This document shows positions 25,468 to 34,012 of a stretch of DNA of 64,000 bases, piece by piece. Under the pieces are notes generated by a model that saw only the letters and a program-made list of their open reading frames with translations, ran no database searches and was not told the origin of the DNA. Source of the DNA: Opitutaceae bacterium (GTDB lineage: Bacteria > Verrucomicrobiota > Verrucomicrobiia > Opitutales > Opitutaceae). The position numbers and the translations under genes were made by a program. The DNA is taken from NCBI GenBank assembly GCA_027482185.1, contig JAIXWF010000022.1, positions 434,001 to 498,000 on the forward strand. The letters run 5' to 3'. The stretch's first letter is position 1, and each line of letters starts with the position of its first letter.

Positions 25468-25567
25468 CGGAGCCGAAGGCCAAAGAGTAGCGCGGCGGTG
25501 AAGGTCGAGAGCGGCGCCGTTCGGTGCCTGATACGGCGGACTTCGGCGGTGTGTTCCGGGTTGCGAT

Positions 25568-25600
25568 GGATCGCTCTCTCAACCCTCAACTTTCAACTGC
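25568..25600 (-). repeat. GTTGAAA-type heptad array 3' of purK
   Basis: The minus strand reads GCAGTTGAAAGTTGAGGGTT then GAGAGAGCGATCC, 11 bases after the purK stop codon. It is the inverted partner of 25437-25467 in the convergent gap. Confidence 0.8.
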
Positions 25601-25611
25601 CCGAGGCCGCC

Positions 25612-26748
25612 TCAAAGGCGGGCCTTCAGGGCCGCGGCGCGGGCGAGGGCGGCGCCGACGGTGGCGTCGCGCACGGTGAAGTGGCCCATCTTGCGGCCGG
25701 GGCGGGGCTCGGCTTTGCCGTAGAGGTGGAGCTTGGTGCGGGGCTCGCGCAGGACCTCGGCCCAGGCGGGATCGCCGGCGACGGCGCCGTCGCGCCAACG
25801 CCAGGCGTCGCCGAGGATGTTGACCATCACGGAGGGTTCGCGGACGGCGACGCCGCCGAGGGGCAGGCCGCAGACAGCGCGCACGTGCTGTTCAAATTGG
25901 CTGGTTTCGCAGCCCTCGAGGGACCAGTGGCCGCTGTTGTGCGGGCGCGGCGCGAGTTCGTTGACAAGGACCTCGCCGGCGGCGGTGACGAAGAACTCGA
26001 CGGCGAGGAGACCGACGAGACCGAGGCGGCCGGCGATGGCGGCGGCGAGGGCCTCGGCGGCGGCCGCGACCGGCGGGGCAAGGCGCGCCGGCACGAGGGA
26101 GAAGTCGAGGATGTGGTGCGTGTGGATGTTTTCCGCGACGGGGAAGGCGCGCGTCTCGCCGGCGGCGGAACGGGCGACGATGACGGAGACTTCGGCGGTG
26201 AACTCGACCCAGCGTTCGACGACGCAGCGGCGGCCGCGGAAAATCGCCGCGGCCTGCTCGAGGTCGGCGGCGGTCGCGAGTTTCATCTGGCCCTTGCCGT
26301 CGTAGCCGAAGTCGGCGGTCTTGACGACGCAGGGCAGGCCCACGGCGGCGACGGCGGGCGCGATCTCGCCGTCGAGGGCCTCGGCGTAGCGGACGTGGGG
26401 AAATTGGTTCGCGCGCAGCCAGGCTTTTTCGCGCTGCCGGTTCTGGCAAATGTGCAGGACGGCGGCCGTCGGGTGCAGCGGCACGAGCGGGGCGATCGCG
26501 GCGAGCGGTTCCGAAGGGATGTTCTCGAACTCGTAGGTGACGACATCGCAGCCGCGGGCGAAGTCGGTCAGCGCGGCGAGATCTTCGTAGGGGGCGTTGA
26601 CTTCGCGATTGGCGACGGCGCCGGCGGGGCAGCGGGCGGCGGGCTCGTAGACATGGACCCGGTAGCCGAGGGATTGCGCGGCTTGGCCGAGCATGCGGCC
26701 GAGTTGGCCGCCGCCGAGGATGCCGAGGGTTTTGCCGGGAGGAAGCAT
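25612..26748 (-). CDS. purK: 5-(carboxyamino)imidazole ribonucleotide synthase
   Basis: ATP-grasp enzyme that carboxylates aminoimidazole ribonucleotide with bicarbonate and ATP to N5-CAIR, step 6 of purine synthesis. 378 residues, normal length. The N-terminal fold shows GILGGGQLGRML; the ATP-grasp region has FEFENIP-like TYEFENIPSEPL, KTADFGYDGKGQMKL, and the catalytic-core motif NELAPRPHNSGHWSLEGC (residues about 258-275). It ends with LHLYGKAEPRPGRKMGH, a family hallmark. PurE, which uses its product, lies 98 bases upstream on the same strand. The start ATG 26748 is the only reasonable choice, directly before the nucleotide-binding GGGQLG. Confidence 0.97.
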   Translation of the reverse strand: MLPPGKTLGILGGGQLGRMLGQAAQSLGYRVHVYEPAARCPAGAVANREVNAPYEDLAALTDFARGCDVVTYEFENIPSEPLAAIAPLVPLHPTAAVLHICQNRQREKAWLRANQFPHVRYAEALDGEIAPAVAAVGLPCVVKTADFGYDGKGQMKLATAADLEQAAAIFRGRRCVVERWVEFTAEVSVIVARSAAGETRAFPVAENIHTHHILDFSLVPARLAPPVAAAAEALAAAIAGRLGLVGLLAVEFFVTAAGEVLVNELAPRPHNSGHWSLEGCETSQFEQHVRAVCGLPLGGVAVREPSVMVNILGDAWRWRDGAVAGDPAWAEVLREPRTKLHLYGKAEPRPGRKMGHFTVRDATVGAALARAAALKARL

Positions 26749-26755
26749 GGGAGAA

Positions 26756-26806
26756 TAAAACCGGAAACCGGAAGGCGGAGACCGGAAATCGAAGAGCGGA
26801 TTGCGA
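26756..26806 (+). repeat. Heptad CGGAAAC-type array between purE and purK
   Basis: Units CGGAAAC, CGGAAGG, CGGAGAC, CGGAAAT, CGAAGAG in the 98-base gap. It is a different heptamer from the GTTGAAA family and lies 8 bases upstream of the purK start codon. Confidence 0.6.
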
Positions 26807-26846
26807 AATGCCTGCGGCGGCGCTCGCCGCCCAGGCGCGACTGCGG

Positions 26847-27332
26847 TCAGGGCAGTTTGGCCTTCAGGACTTTGGCGGTCTGGGCGGCGCGGAAGGCCTG
26901 CCAGGCGCGGGCGATTTTCGCGTCGGAGAGGGCGACGATGGAGGCGGCGAAGAGGGCGGCGTTGATGGCGCCGGCTTTGCCGATCGCGAAGGTGCCGACC
27001 GGAACGCCGCCGGGCATCTGGACGATGGAAAGGAGGGAATCCATGCCCTTGAGGGCGTGGGATTCGACGGGGACGCCGAGGACGGGGAGGGGCGTGAGCG
27101 AGGCGGTCATGCCCGGCAGGTGGGCTGCGCCGCCGGCGCCGGCGATGATGACCTTGAGTCCGCGGCGCGCCGCGGACTCGGCGTAGCTCACCATCAGCTT
27201 CGGGGTGCGGTGGGCGGAGACGACGCGTTTCTCATAGGGGACGCCGAGGGCGTCGAGTTGCGCGGCGGCATGCTGCATCGTTTCCCAGTCCGACGTGCTG
27301 CCCATAATGATTCCGACGAGTGGCTTGGCCAT
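26847..27332 (-). CDS. purE: N5-CAIR mutase
   Basis: Rearranges N5-CAIR to CAIR in purine biosynthesis, acting on the product of the adjacent purK. 161 residues. The class I signature is complete: [13 protein letters not shown] at the N-terminus with the catalytic SxSD region, [11 protein letters not shown] (His essential), [12 protein letters not shown], and [17 protein letters not shown] 27332 places MGSTSDW at the expected distance; the in-frame extension upstream lacks similarity. The gene precedes purK in the same direction, separated by a short CGGAAAC repeat array, so the two are probably cotranscribed. Confidence 0.97.
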   Translation of the reverse strand: MAKPLVGIIMGSTSDWETMQHAAAQLDALGVPYEKRVVSAHRTPKLMVSYAESAARRGLKVIIAGAGGAAHLPGMTASLTPLPVLGVPVESHALKGMDSLLSIVQMPGGVPVGTFAIGKAGAINAALFAASIVALSDAKIARAWQAFRAAQTAKVLKAKLP

Positions 27333-27405
27333 GCGCGGGAGGCAGTAGGCGACAAGCGGCGGCACCGGCAAACGAAAAGGCGGGGCGGGTGCGCCCTTGC
27401 GGGCG

Positions 27406-27440
27406 GTTGAAGGAATGAAGTTGAAGGTTGAGCGATCGAG
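27406..27440 (+). repeat. GTTGAAA-type heptad array, not 3' of a sense gene
   Basis: Units GTTGAAG, GAATGAA, GTTGAAG, GTTGAGC, GATCGAG. Both flanking genes are on the minus strand, so this is the one clear exception to the placement seen for the other arrays. Confidence 0.75.
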
Positions 27441-27497
27441 CCCGGGAGCCGGCGGAGCCCGAGCGTGCCGGGGCGGCTCAGGCTTCCGTTCCGGCGC

Positions 27498-29621
27498 TCA
27501 CATCAGCGAGGTGCCCTTGGGCACGCGGACGACGGTGGTGCCGGCGATCTTGTCGTGCCAGCCCTGGCGGTCGGAATCGATCGCGATCCAGATGAAGCCG
27601 AGGCCGCCGACCATCAGGGACAGGAAGCAACTGAGGGCGCGGACCACGACGGTGGGCCAATCGAACTCGCGGCCGTCGATGCGCACGACGCGCAGGCCGC
27701 AAATGATGCCGCCGATGGTGGTGCCGCGCAGTTTCCAAAGCACGGCGCCGTAAAGGGCGAGGGCGACGAGAAAAGGCGAGGGCCCGTCGCCGAACTGCAG
27801 GAAACGCGGGAGCATGCCCGAGGCCATGCCGGTGACCATGCCGACGAGGATGGCGTCGATCAGCAAGGCGCCCATCCGGATCCAGAACGAGGCGCGGGGC
27901 AGCGTGGCGGCCACGGCGGCGGGCAGCGCCGCGATCGGCGGCGGGACCGGTGCGACGGGGGGCGGCACGGAAGCCGCGCTCGCGGCCGCAGGAGTAGGCG
28001 CGGGTGCGGGTGCAAGCGGCGGCGGCGGGGGCGGCGTGAACCCAGCACCGACAAATCCGGACGACGAGACCGGCGGCGGAGCCGGGATCTCGGCGGCGGC
28101 CGGGGCCGGCGGCACGACCGGCGGAGCGATGGGTGCGTCCGGAACGACGGTCGGGGGAGCGACGACGACCGGGTCCGGGGTGACGGCGGCGGAAGCGGCA
28201 AACCCGCTGGCAACGGCCGGGACGGCGGCGATCGGGGCCGCGACCAACGGGGCGGGGACGGGGTCCGGCGCGACGTGCGGAACCACCGGCGCGGGGGCCG
28301 CGGGGCCGGCCTCGCCGCCGGGCGCGGCGGGGGCGGCGGCGGGTTTCTCGCGTTTCATGGCGAGCAGGAGGGTGTAGAGCGCGACGCCGACACCGAGCCA
28401 GCCGAGGAGTTTGTAGAGGAGGAAGGAGCCCCAAACCGTGTAGAGCAGCATCACGACGAGGCCGCCGACGAGCACGGCGAAGACCGGATGGCGCAGCGCG
28501 CCGGGACCGGCGAGGCCGGTGAGGCGGCGACCGATCCAGGCCAGCATGACGGCCTTGCCGAAAAGGCCCGCCGCGAACAGGCCGGCGCCGGCGAACGGCA
28601 CCACCACGATGCCGACCACGGTCACCAGAAGCAGCACGATCGCCACCGGGGCGAGGAATGTGGTCAGGACGGAGGCGAGGATCGAATAGCCCGGGCGCTC
28701 CTCGAAGGTCGCGACGCAACGGTCGATCCCCTTCGGGAAGATGAGCGCGAGCAGGGCGTAGAAGCCGAGGAAACCGAAGGCGATCATCCAGGCCCAGCCG
28801 AGGTTGGCGCCGAAGGCGAGGGGCCGGGCGCGCATCAGGCATTGGTTGAACCACGTGACGATCCATTCGACGTCGCCGAAATGGCCGGGGAACGGCACTT
28901 TGACCTCGTTGCCGCGGACGACGGCGTCGGGATGCTTCGTGAGCCGGCCGCCGACGATCACGAGGTCGCCGTCGACGACGGCCTTCGGTCCGAGGTCGAT
29001 GTTGCCGAGGACGGAGACGACTTCGCCGCCGACGGGGCCGTTGAGCGTGACGCCGCCGAGGACGGAGACGGCTTCCTGGGCCACCTTGCCTTGGATATCG
29101 AGCTTGCCGAGCACGGCGACGGCGGCGCCGCCGACTTCGCCGGCGGGGCCGACGAAGGTGGAGCCGAGAACGGAGACGGCGTCGTTGCGGACTTTGCCGT
29201 CGACGCGGGTGGATCCCAAAATGGATACGGCTTCGGCGGTTTCGCTGCCCGCGTTGACCTTGTGATCGCCGAAGGGGGCCTCGGAGGCGCCGCGGGCCTC
29301 GACGCGGCGGCGGTCCGATTTCTTCTTGGTCGGGGTTTTCGGCGCATTCGGGACGGTTTCCGCGGCGGCGGGTGCAGCCGTTTCGTCGAGCCGGCGCAGC
29401 GGCGGTTCGGCGACCGCGGGCGCGGGTGGCGCCGGCGGTTCGGCGGCGGGCGCGGCGGGTTCGGCGGCGGGCGCAACCTTGGGCGGAGGCGGAACCGGGG
29501 CCGGGTTTTCCTGCGCGATCAGCGCGAGGGCGGCGGTGAAGAACACCGCGATGGCGGCGCCCAGCATGAGCTGGCGGAAGGTGGCGGGCATGGCGAGGGA
29601 ATCGGAAGGACGGGAATTCAT
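27498..29621 (-). CDS. Bactofilin-like repeat / membrane / RDD domain fusion protein
   Basis: A 707-residue multi-part protein. It has an N-terminal membrane segment or signal (about 16-36) and a Pro/Ala linker. A block of 20-residue beta repeats follows, centred on S-V/I-L-G (residues about 130-225: AVSILGSTRVDGKV, AVSVLGSTFVG, AVAVLGKLDIQGKV, AVSVLGGVTLNG, VVSVLGNIDLG), resembling the beta-helix of bactofilin/polymer-forming proteins. Then come several transmembrane helices (about 270-430), a long Pro/Ala linker, and a C-terminal RDD domain (RASFWIRMGALLIDAILVGM, GTTIGGIICGLRVV, GWHDKIAGT). It is the last gene of a three-gene set with an ECF sigma factor. The role is probably in the envelope; the exact function is unknown. 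Confidence 0.82.
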   Translation of the reverse strand: MNSRPSDSLAMPATFRQLMLGAAIAVFFTAALALIAQENPAPVPPPPKVAPAAEPAAPAAEPPAPPAPAVAEPPLRRLDETAAPAAAETVPNAPKTPTKKKSDRRRVEARGASEAPFGDHKVNAGSETAEAVSILGSTRVDGKVRNDAVSVLGSTFVGPAGEVGGAAVAVLGKLDIQGKVAQEAVSVLGGVTLNGPVGGEVVSVLGNIDLGPKAVVDGDLVIVGGRLTKHPDAVVRGNEVKVPFPGHFGDVEWIVTWFNQCLMRARPLAFGANLGWAWMIAFGFLGFYALLALIFPKGIDRCVATFEERPGYSILASVLTTFLAPVAIVLLLVTVVGIVVVPFAGAGLFAAGLFGKAVMLAWIGRRLTGLAGPGALRHPVFAVLVGGLVVMLLYTVWGSFLLYKLLGWLGVGVALYTLLLAMKREKPAAAPAAPGGEAGPAAPAPVVPHVAPDPVPAPLVAAPIAAVPAVASGFAASAAVTPDPVVVAPPTVVPDAPIAPPVVPPAPAAAEIPAPPPVSSSGFVGAGFTPPPPPPLAPAPAPTPAAASAASVPPPVAPVPPPIAALPAAVAATLPRASFWIRMGALLIDAILVGMVTGMASGMLPRFLQFGDGPSPFLVALALYGAVLWKLRGTTIGGIICGLRVVRIDGREFDWPTVVVRALSCFLSLMVGGLGFIWIAIDSDRQGWHDKIAGTTVVRVPKGTSLM

Positions 29622-29633
29622 GGGGCGGACGGG

Positions 29634-30104
29634 TCAGCGTTGCGCGTAGAGGAACCGGTAGGCGGCGGCGCCGAGGCCGAAGAGCGCGGCGTAGAGGGAC
29701 GCGACGAAGGCGAGGCCGCCGTAGAGCCAGAGCGGCGGGATGTTGCGGGTGATGACTTCGATGAAGCCGGTGCCGGCGTGGAAGAGGGCGCGGAGGCTTT
29801 CGAGCCACACGACGGGCTGGGCGAAGGCCTCGTGGTATTGGACGGAGTCGAAACCGGCCATGACCCAGACCGAGCCCATGAGGGCGAGCTTCACGAGGCC
29901 GACGCAGGCGACGAGGAAGACGGCGCGGGCGGCGAGCGGCCAGTGGGCGAAGCTCTTGCGCCACCACGGGAGGGCGGCGCGGCGGGCGAGCTCGGCGAGG
30001 ACGCGTTGCTCGAGGGAGGACGGGGCGCGGCGCGCGGGCAATTCGCGCAGGGTGCGGTGGATCAGACGCTCCAGGTCGGCGGGGGATTTGGGTTCGGGCT
30101 TCAT
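29634..30104 (-). CDS. Small two-helix membrane protein, putative anti-sigma factor
   Basis: A 156-residue protein with a charged cytoplasmic N-terminus (residues 1-55, LERLIHRTLRELPARRAPSS) and membrane segments near residues 60-80 and 125-150. The start ATG 30104 is 5 bases after the sigma factor stop, and its own stop is 12 bases before the next gene, so the three are very likely one operon. Placement and topology (soluble N-terminus, then membrane) are those of an anti-sigma factor. No ZAS-type zinc motif or recognised anti-sigma domain is visible, so this role is inferred from context only. Confidence 0.7.
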   Translation of the reverse strand: MKPEPKSPADLERLIHRTLRELPARRAPSSLEQRVLAELARRAALPWWRKSFAHWPLAARAVFLVACVGLVKLALMGSVWVMAGFDSVQYHEAFAQPVVWLESLRALFHAGTGFIEVITRNIPPLWLYGGLAFVASLYAALFGLGAAAYRFLYAQR

Positions 30105-30109
30105 GGGCG

Positions 30110-30691
30110 TCAGAGGGAGATTTTTTCGTGGGCCGTGCCGCGGCGGACCAAAATCTTGGCCAGGGCGGCGCGGGCGCGGAGGATGTCGGTTTTCACCTTG
30201 GCGAGGGAGACGCCGAGTTTCTTGGCGATGTCCTCGTAGGGCAGGTCTTCGAAGTGGTAGAGCACGAGCGGCACGCGTTGGTGCGGGGGCAATTCGGAGA
30301 GGGCGGCCTCGACGACGGCGCGGCGGTCGTCGGCATCGACCCCGCTGAAAAACGTATCCGGCGCGGCGAACTCGACCTCGGGCGCGTCGCGGTCGTCGCC
30401 GGCGTCGTCGCGTTTGAACTCGGAGAAGAAACGCCAGCGGTTGCGGTAGCGGGAGAGGTGGTTGAGCGAGAGGTTGGTGGCGACGGTCTTCAGCCAACCG
30501 CCGGCGGTCGGGCTGGTGGCGAGGTGGTCGTAGTTTTCGTAGGCCTTGAGGAAGACCTCCTGCGCGATGTCCTCGGCCTGCGCGTCGTTGCCCGTGAGGC
30601 GCGCGGCGGTCGAGTAAACCATGTCCTGGTAGTTGCGCATGAAGGTGGTGAAATCGGTCGCCGGTTTCAGGCCGGCTTCGGTGGTGTGCAC
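30110..30691 (-). CDS. ECF-type RNA polymerase sigma factor
   Basis: A 193-residue group 4 sigma factor. Region 2 has FTTFMRNYQDMVYSTAARLT and AEDIAQEVFLKAYENYDHL; region 4 has LSELPPHQRVPLVLYHFEDL and PYEDIAKKLGVSLAKVKTDI (helix-turn-helix). GTG 30691 (VHTTEAGLKPATDFTTF) gives an N-terminus of typical length; longer versions from ATG 30760 or 30880 are possible but start in low-quality sequence. It is expected to direct transcription of its own operon and envelope genes, held in check by the downstream membrane protein. The activating signal is unknown. Confidence 0.9.
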   Translation of the reverse strand: MHTTEAGLKPATDFTTFMRNYQDMVYSTAARLTGNDAQAEDIAQEVFLKAYENYDHLATSPTAGGWLKTVATNLSLNHLSRYRNRWRFFSEFKRDDAGDDRDAPEVEFAAPDTFFSGVDADDRRAVVEAALSELPPHQRVPLVLYHFEDLPYEDIAKKLGVSLAKVKTDILRARAALAKILVRRGTAHEKISL

Positions 30692-30988
30692 GGGTGGGGA
30701 AGCATCGCTCTGCCTCACAACCCCGGAGCGCGGCGGAAAGTTGCAGGATTCTTCCGCCATCGCCCAACGCGCCGGAAATCCGGCCGGGGCGGCGGCGACC
30801 TGCGGCGCAAGTGGCGGAAGGCCGGACAGTAACGTCCGCCACCATGCCCCGAACCATTCGCAAAACCGTGCCATGCGCACGTCGTTGATAGGTGTCGCGA
30901 CCGCTCGGAGGCAAGGATCCCGGACGAAACCGCGCGCGACGTTTTGCGGCGCAACGCTTGCCTCCGCCGCTGCGTCAGCCCTCGCTGG

Positions 30989-32650
30989 ATGTCTTCCATG
31001 TCGTTCCTTTTACGGCTTTTCCTGCTCGCGTGCGGCCCGGCGACCCTGCTCGCCGCGGCGCCGCCCAAACTCGCCGTCGTGATTTCCGTCGACCAGCTGC
31101 GGGCGGACTATCTGCAGCGCTTCGGGCCCTACTTCGGCGAAGGCGGTTTCCGGCGCCTGACGAAAGGCGGCCTGGTGTTCGAGGAATGCCACTACGCCCA
31201 TGCGTTCACCCAGACCGCGCCGGGGCACGCGACGATTCTGACCGGCGCCTATCCGATGACGCACGGCATCATCGCGAACGAATGGCTCGACCGCGATCTG
31301 TGGGAGCAGGTCAACAACGTCGAGGACCGCACCTCGCCGCTCGTGGGCCTGACGCCGGCGGACGCCACGGCCGCGCTGCTGGCGCCCAAGGCCGGGCGGT
31401 CCCCGCGTACGCTCCGGGCGGATACGGTCGGCGACCAGCTCAAGCTGCGCCACGGCGCCAAGGCCAAGGTTTTCGCGGCCTCGAACAAGGACCGTTCCGC
31501 GATGCTCCTCGCGGGCCGGCTGGCGGACGCCGCCTATTGGGACGAAAACGGCGTGATGGTGACGTCGCGCTACTACCGCGAGCAGGTGCCGGCGTGGGTC
31601 GCGGCGTTCAACGCCGAACGCCGCGTGCACGCCAGTTTCGGCAAGGTCTGGGAGCGTCTGCTCGAGCCGGCGATCTACGACGCGGTGCAAGGCCCCGACG
31701 ATGCGCCGGGCGAGTGGGCGGAGTCCGGTTTCACGCGGACGTTTCCGAAAAAGATCACGGGCGGGCGCGACGCGATCGGCCCGGCATTTTTCACCGCCTT
31801 CGACAATTCGCCGTTCAGCACCGAATTCCTCGGCGAATTCGTGCAGCGCGCGATCGTCGAGGAAAAACTCGGCCGCAACGGCGCGACCGACCTGCTGTGC
31901 GTGAGTTTTTCGCAGGTCGACACCGTCGGCCACAACTATGGGCCCGACAGCCACGAGGTCATGGACGCGATGCTGCGGCTCGACCGCGTGCTGGCGGGCA
32001 TTTTCGACCGCATCGACCGAGAAGTCGGTCTGGCCAACTGCGTGGTCGTGCTGTCCGCGGACCACGGCGTCGCCCCGCTGCCCGAACGCGTGAACGCCGG
32101 CCGTACGGACGGCCCGGGCGGCCGCTTCAAGGTGGGCGAACTGGATGCGGCCGGGCGCAAGGCGCTCGACGCGGCGTTCGGCGCGCCCGAGGCGCCGGAG
32201 TACTGGTTTACGCGCGACAACAACGGCTTTCATCTGCGCGCGCCGGTGCTGGCGGCGAAGAAGCTCAACCGCTCCGAGGTCGCCGCCGTGCTGCGGGATG
32301 CGGTCGCGGCGCTGCCCTTCGTGGCGCAGGCCTACACGCGGGACCAGATCATGGCCGCGTCGCCCGACGGCCCCTCCGTGCTCGCGGCGGTGCGCCGGGG
32401 TTATTTCCCCGAGCGCGACCGCGACGTCGTGATGGTCTACAAACCGTATTTCCAATCGCGCGTGGCCAACGGCACCTCGCACGGCACGCCCTACGGCTAC
32501 GACACGCACGTGCCGCAGGTCTGGTTCGGGGCCGGGGTGCCGGCGGGCGTGCGGAAGGACCGCGTCGGGGTAGAAGACATCGCGCCCACGCTGGCGGGCC
32601 TGCTCGGCGTGCCCGCGCCGGCGCAGGCGCAGGGCGTGCGGCGGTTCTGA
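30989..32650 (+). CDS. PafA-like alkaline phosphatase superfamily phosphomonoesterase
   Basis: A 553-residue exported hydrolase. ATG 30989 (or 30998) starts a signal peptide, MSSMSFLLRLFLLACGPATL. The two-zinc alkaline phosphatase fold is recognisable from SVDQLRADYL (metal Asp35), TQTAPGHATILTG (presumed Thr nucleophile at 76), FSQVDTVGHNYGPDS (metal Asp and His), LSADHGVAPLPE (Asp-His) and THVPQVWFG (His). The spacing and the Thr-for-Ser nucleophile match PafA-type phosphatases, which release phosphate from diverse phosphomonoesters in the periplasm. It is divergent from the sigma factor operon, with 297 bases between in which I see no gene. Substrate range is not predictable. Confidence 0.9.
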   Translation: MSSMSFLLRLFLLACGPATLLAAAPPKLAVVISVDQLRADYLQRFGPYFGEGGFRRLTKGGLVFEECHYAHAFTQTAPGHATILTGAYPMTHGIIANEWLDRDLWEQVNNVEDRTSPLVGLTPADATAALLAPKAGRSPRTLRADTVGDQLKLRHGAKAKVFAASNKDRSAMLLAGRLADAAYWDENGVMVTSRYYREQVPAWVAAFNAERRVHASFGKVWERLLEPAIYDAVQGPDDAPGEWAESGFTRTFPKKITGGRDAIGPAFFTAFDNSPFSTEFLGEFVQRAIVEEKLGRNGATDLLCVSFSQVDTVGHNYGPDSHEVMDAMLRLDRVLAGIFDRIDREVGLANCVVVLSADHGVAPLPERVNAGRTDGPGGRFKVGELDAAGRKALDAAFGAPEAPEYWFTRDNNGFHLRAPVLAAKKLNRSEVAAVLRDAVAALPFVAQAYTRDQIMAASPDGPSVLAAVRRGYFPERDRDVVMVYKPYFQSRVANGTSHGTPYGYDTHVPQVWFGAGVPAGVRKDRVGVEDIAPTLAGLLGVPAPAQAQGVRRF

Positions 32651-32664
32651 GGCGGGCGGAGGCA

Positions 32665-32700
32665 GTTGAGGGTTGAAAGTTGAAGGTTGAGAGATCGATC
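32665..32700 (+). repeat. GTTGAAA-type heptad array 3' of the phosphatase gene
   Basis: Units GTTGAGG, GTTGAAA, GTTGAAG, GTTGAGA, GATCGAT, 14 bases after the stop codon. It is the cleanest example of the canonical five-unit form. Confidence 0.85.
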
Positions 32701-32761
32701 CGCCGCGGGGCGCGGGAATTCGTTCGCGCCCGGGCCGGCGGCGCGTCTTCACTCCGCGCCC

Positions 32762-34006
32762 ATGCCCCTTCCCTGGCGCGAACGCCTGCGGCAGCTCGGT
32801 CCGGGCCTGGTGCTGGCGGCGGCCGGCATCGGGGCGGGCGATGTCGTGGTCGCGTCCGTCACCGGTATCCGTTTCGGCACGACGCTGCTGTGGGCGGTGG
32901 CGTGCACCGCGGCGTTGAAGTTTGTGCTGACGGAGGCGCTGGCGCGGTGGCAGCTGGCGACGGGCGAGACGGTGGTGCGGGCCTGGGCGACGCGGCTGCC
33001 GCGGTGGGTGGCGGCGGGCTTCGCGGTCTATCTCGTTTTCTGGACCTTCATGGTCGGGGCGTCGCTGAGCAGCGCCTGCGGCCTCGCCGGGGCGAGCCTG
33101 TTTCCCGGCCTGTCGGTGCCGGCGTGGGGCGCGATCCACGCGGGCGCGGCGGCTTTGCTCGTGGCGGCCAACCGCTACGCCGTTTTCCAGAAAATGATGA
33201 AGGCCCTGATCGCGCTGATGGCGCTGTGCGTGCTCGGCTGCGCGGTGCTCGCGGCGCCGGCCTGGGCCGACGTGCTGCGCGGGCTCGTTGTGCCGGTGGT
33301 GCCGGCGAACGGCGGCGGCGCGCAGGTGCTGGCCTTGCTCGGCGGCATCGGCGGGAGCCTCACCGTGATCTGCTACGGCTACTGGATGCGGGCGGCGGGC
33401 TGGCGCGGCGCGGAGAAATTGGCCGAGGTGCGCGGCGACGTGCGGCTGGCGTATGTGTTCACGGGGCTTTTCGGCATCGCGCTGGTCGTGATCGCGGCGG
33501 GCGTGCACGCCGCGGCGGCGAGCGGGCCGCGGATCGCGCTCGAGATCGCGGACCGGCTGGCCGGGGTGGGCGGCCCGGCGGCGCGGTGGATTTTTCTGGT
33601 CGGGTTCTGGGGCACGGTGTTCACCGCGATGCTCGGCGTCTGGCAGGGTGTGCCGCAGGTGTTCGTCGACCTGATCACGGCGTGGCACGGCGTGCCGATG
33701 GGTTCGGCGCCGGCGGCGGAGCGCCGCATCTCGCTCGCGGCCCTCGGGTTTCTCGCGTTTCCGCCGCTGGTGCTGCTCTGGTTCAAGCAGCCGGTGGCGG
33801 TGGTGGTGGCTTTCTCGATCGTGGGCGCGTTTTTCATGCCGTTCCTGTCGGCGACGCTGCTCTACCTGAACAACCGGCGCGCCTGGGTCGGCGCCTTGGC
33901 GAACGGCCGGCGCGGCAACGTCGCGTTGGCGCTTTGCCTCGCCGTGTTCGCCGTCGTGTGCGGTTCCGAGGTCGCCGCCGCGTGGGCGCGCTGGCGGGCG
34001 GAGTAG
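32762..34006 (+). CDS. Nramp-related membrane transporter, atypical metal site
   Basis: A 414-residue polytopic protein with about 11 hydrophobic helices and the Nramp/LeuT-type layout; GPGLVLAAAGIGAGDVV at the first helix and GSLTVICYGYWMR at the sixth align with Nramp positions. Canonical Nramps have DPGN in helix 1 and MPH in helix 6; here these are GAGD and CYGYW. Divalent-metal selectivity is therefore doubtful, and a different cation or organic substrate is possible. ATG 32762 follows a C-rich run; the open frame upstream is repeat-derived. The stop is only 6 bases from the convergent sensor kinase stop. Confidence 0.8.
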   Translation: MPLPWRERLRQLGPGLVLAAAGIGAGDVVVASVTGIRFGTTLLWAVACTAALKFVLTEALARWQLATGETVVRAWATRLPRWVAAGFAVYLVFWTFMVGASLSSACGLAGASLFPGLSVPAWGAIHAGAAALLVAANRYAVFQKMMKALIALMALCVLGCAVLAAPAWADVLRGLVVPVVPANGGGAQVLALLGGIGGSLTVICYGYWMRAAGWRGAEKLAEVRGDVRLAYVFTGLFGIALVVIAAGVHAAAASGPRIALEIADRLAGVGGPAARWIFLVGFWGTVFTAMLGVWQGVPQVFVDLITAWHGVPMGSAPAAERRISLAALGFLAFPPLVLLWFKQPVAVVVAFSIVGAFFMPFLSATLLYLNNRRAWVGALANGRRGNVALALCLAVFAVVCGSEVAAAWARWRAE

Positions 34007-34012
34007 CGCGGG

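Noticed and set aside
30692-30988. Longer versions of the sigma factor starting at 30760 or 30880
   Set aside because: The added residues have no sigma similarity, and GTG 30691 gives the normal distance to region 2. A longer start is not fully excluded.
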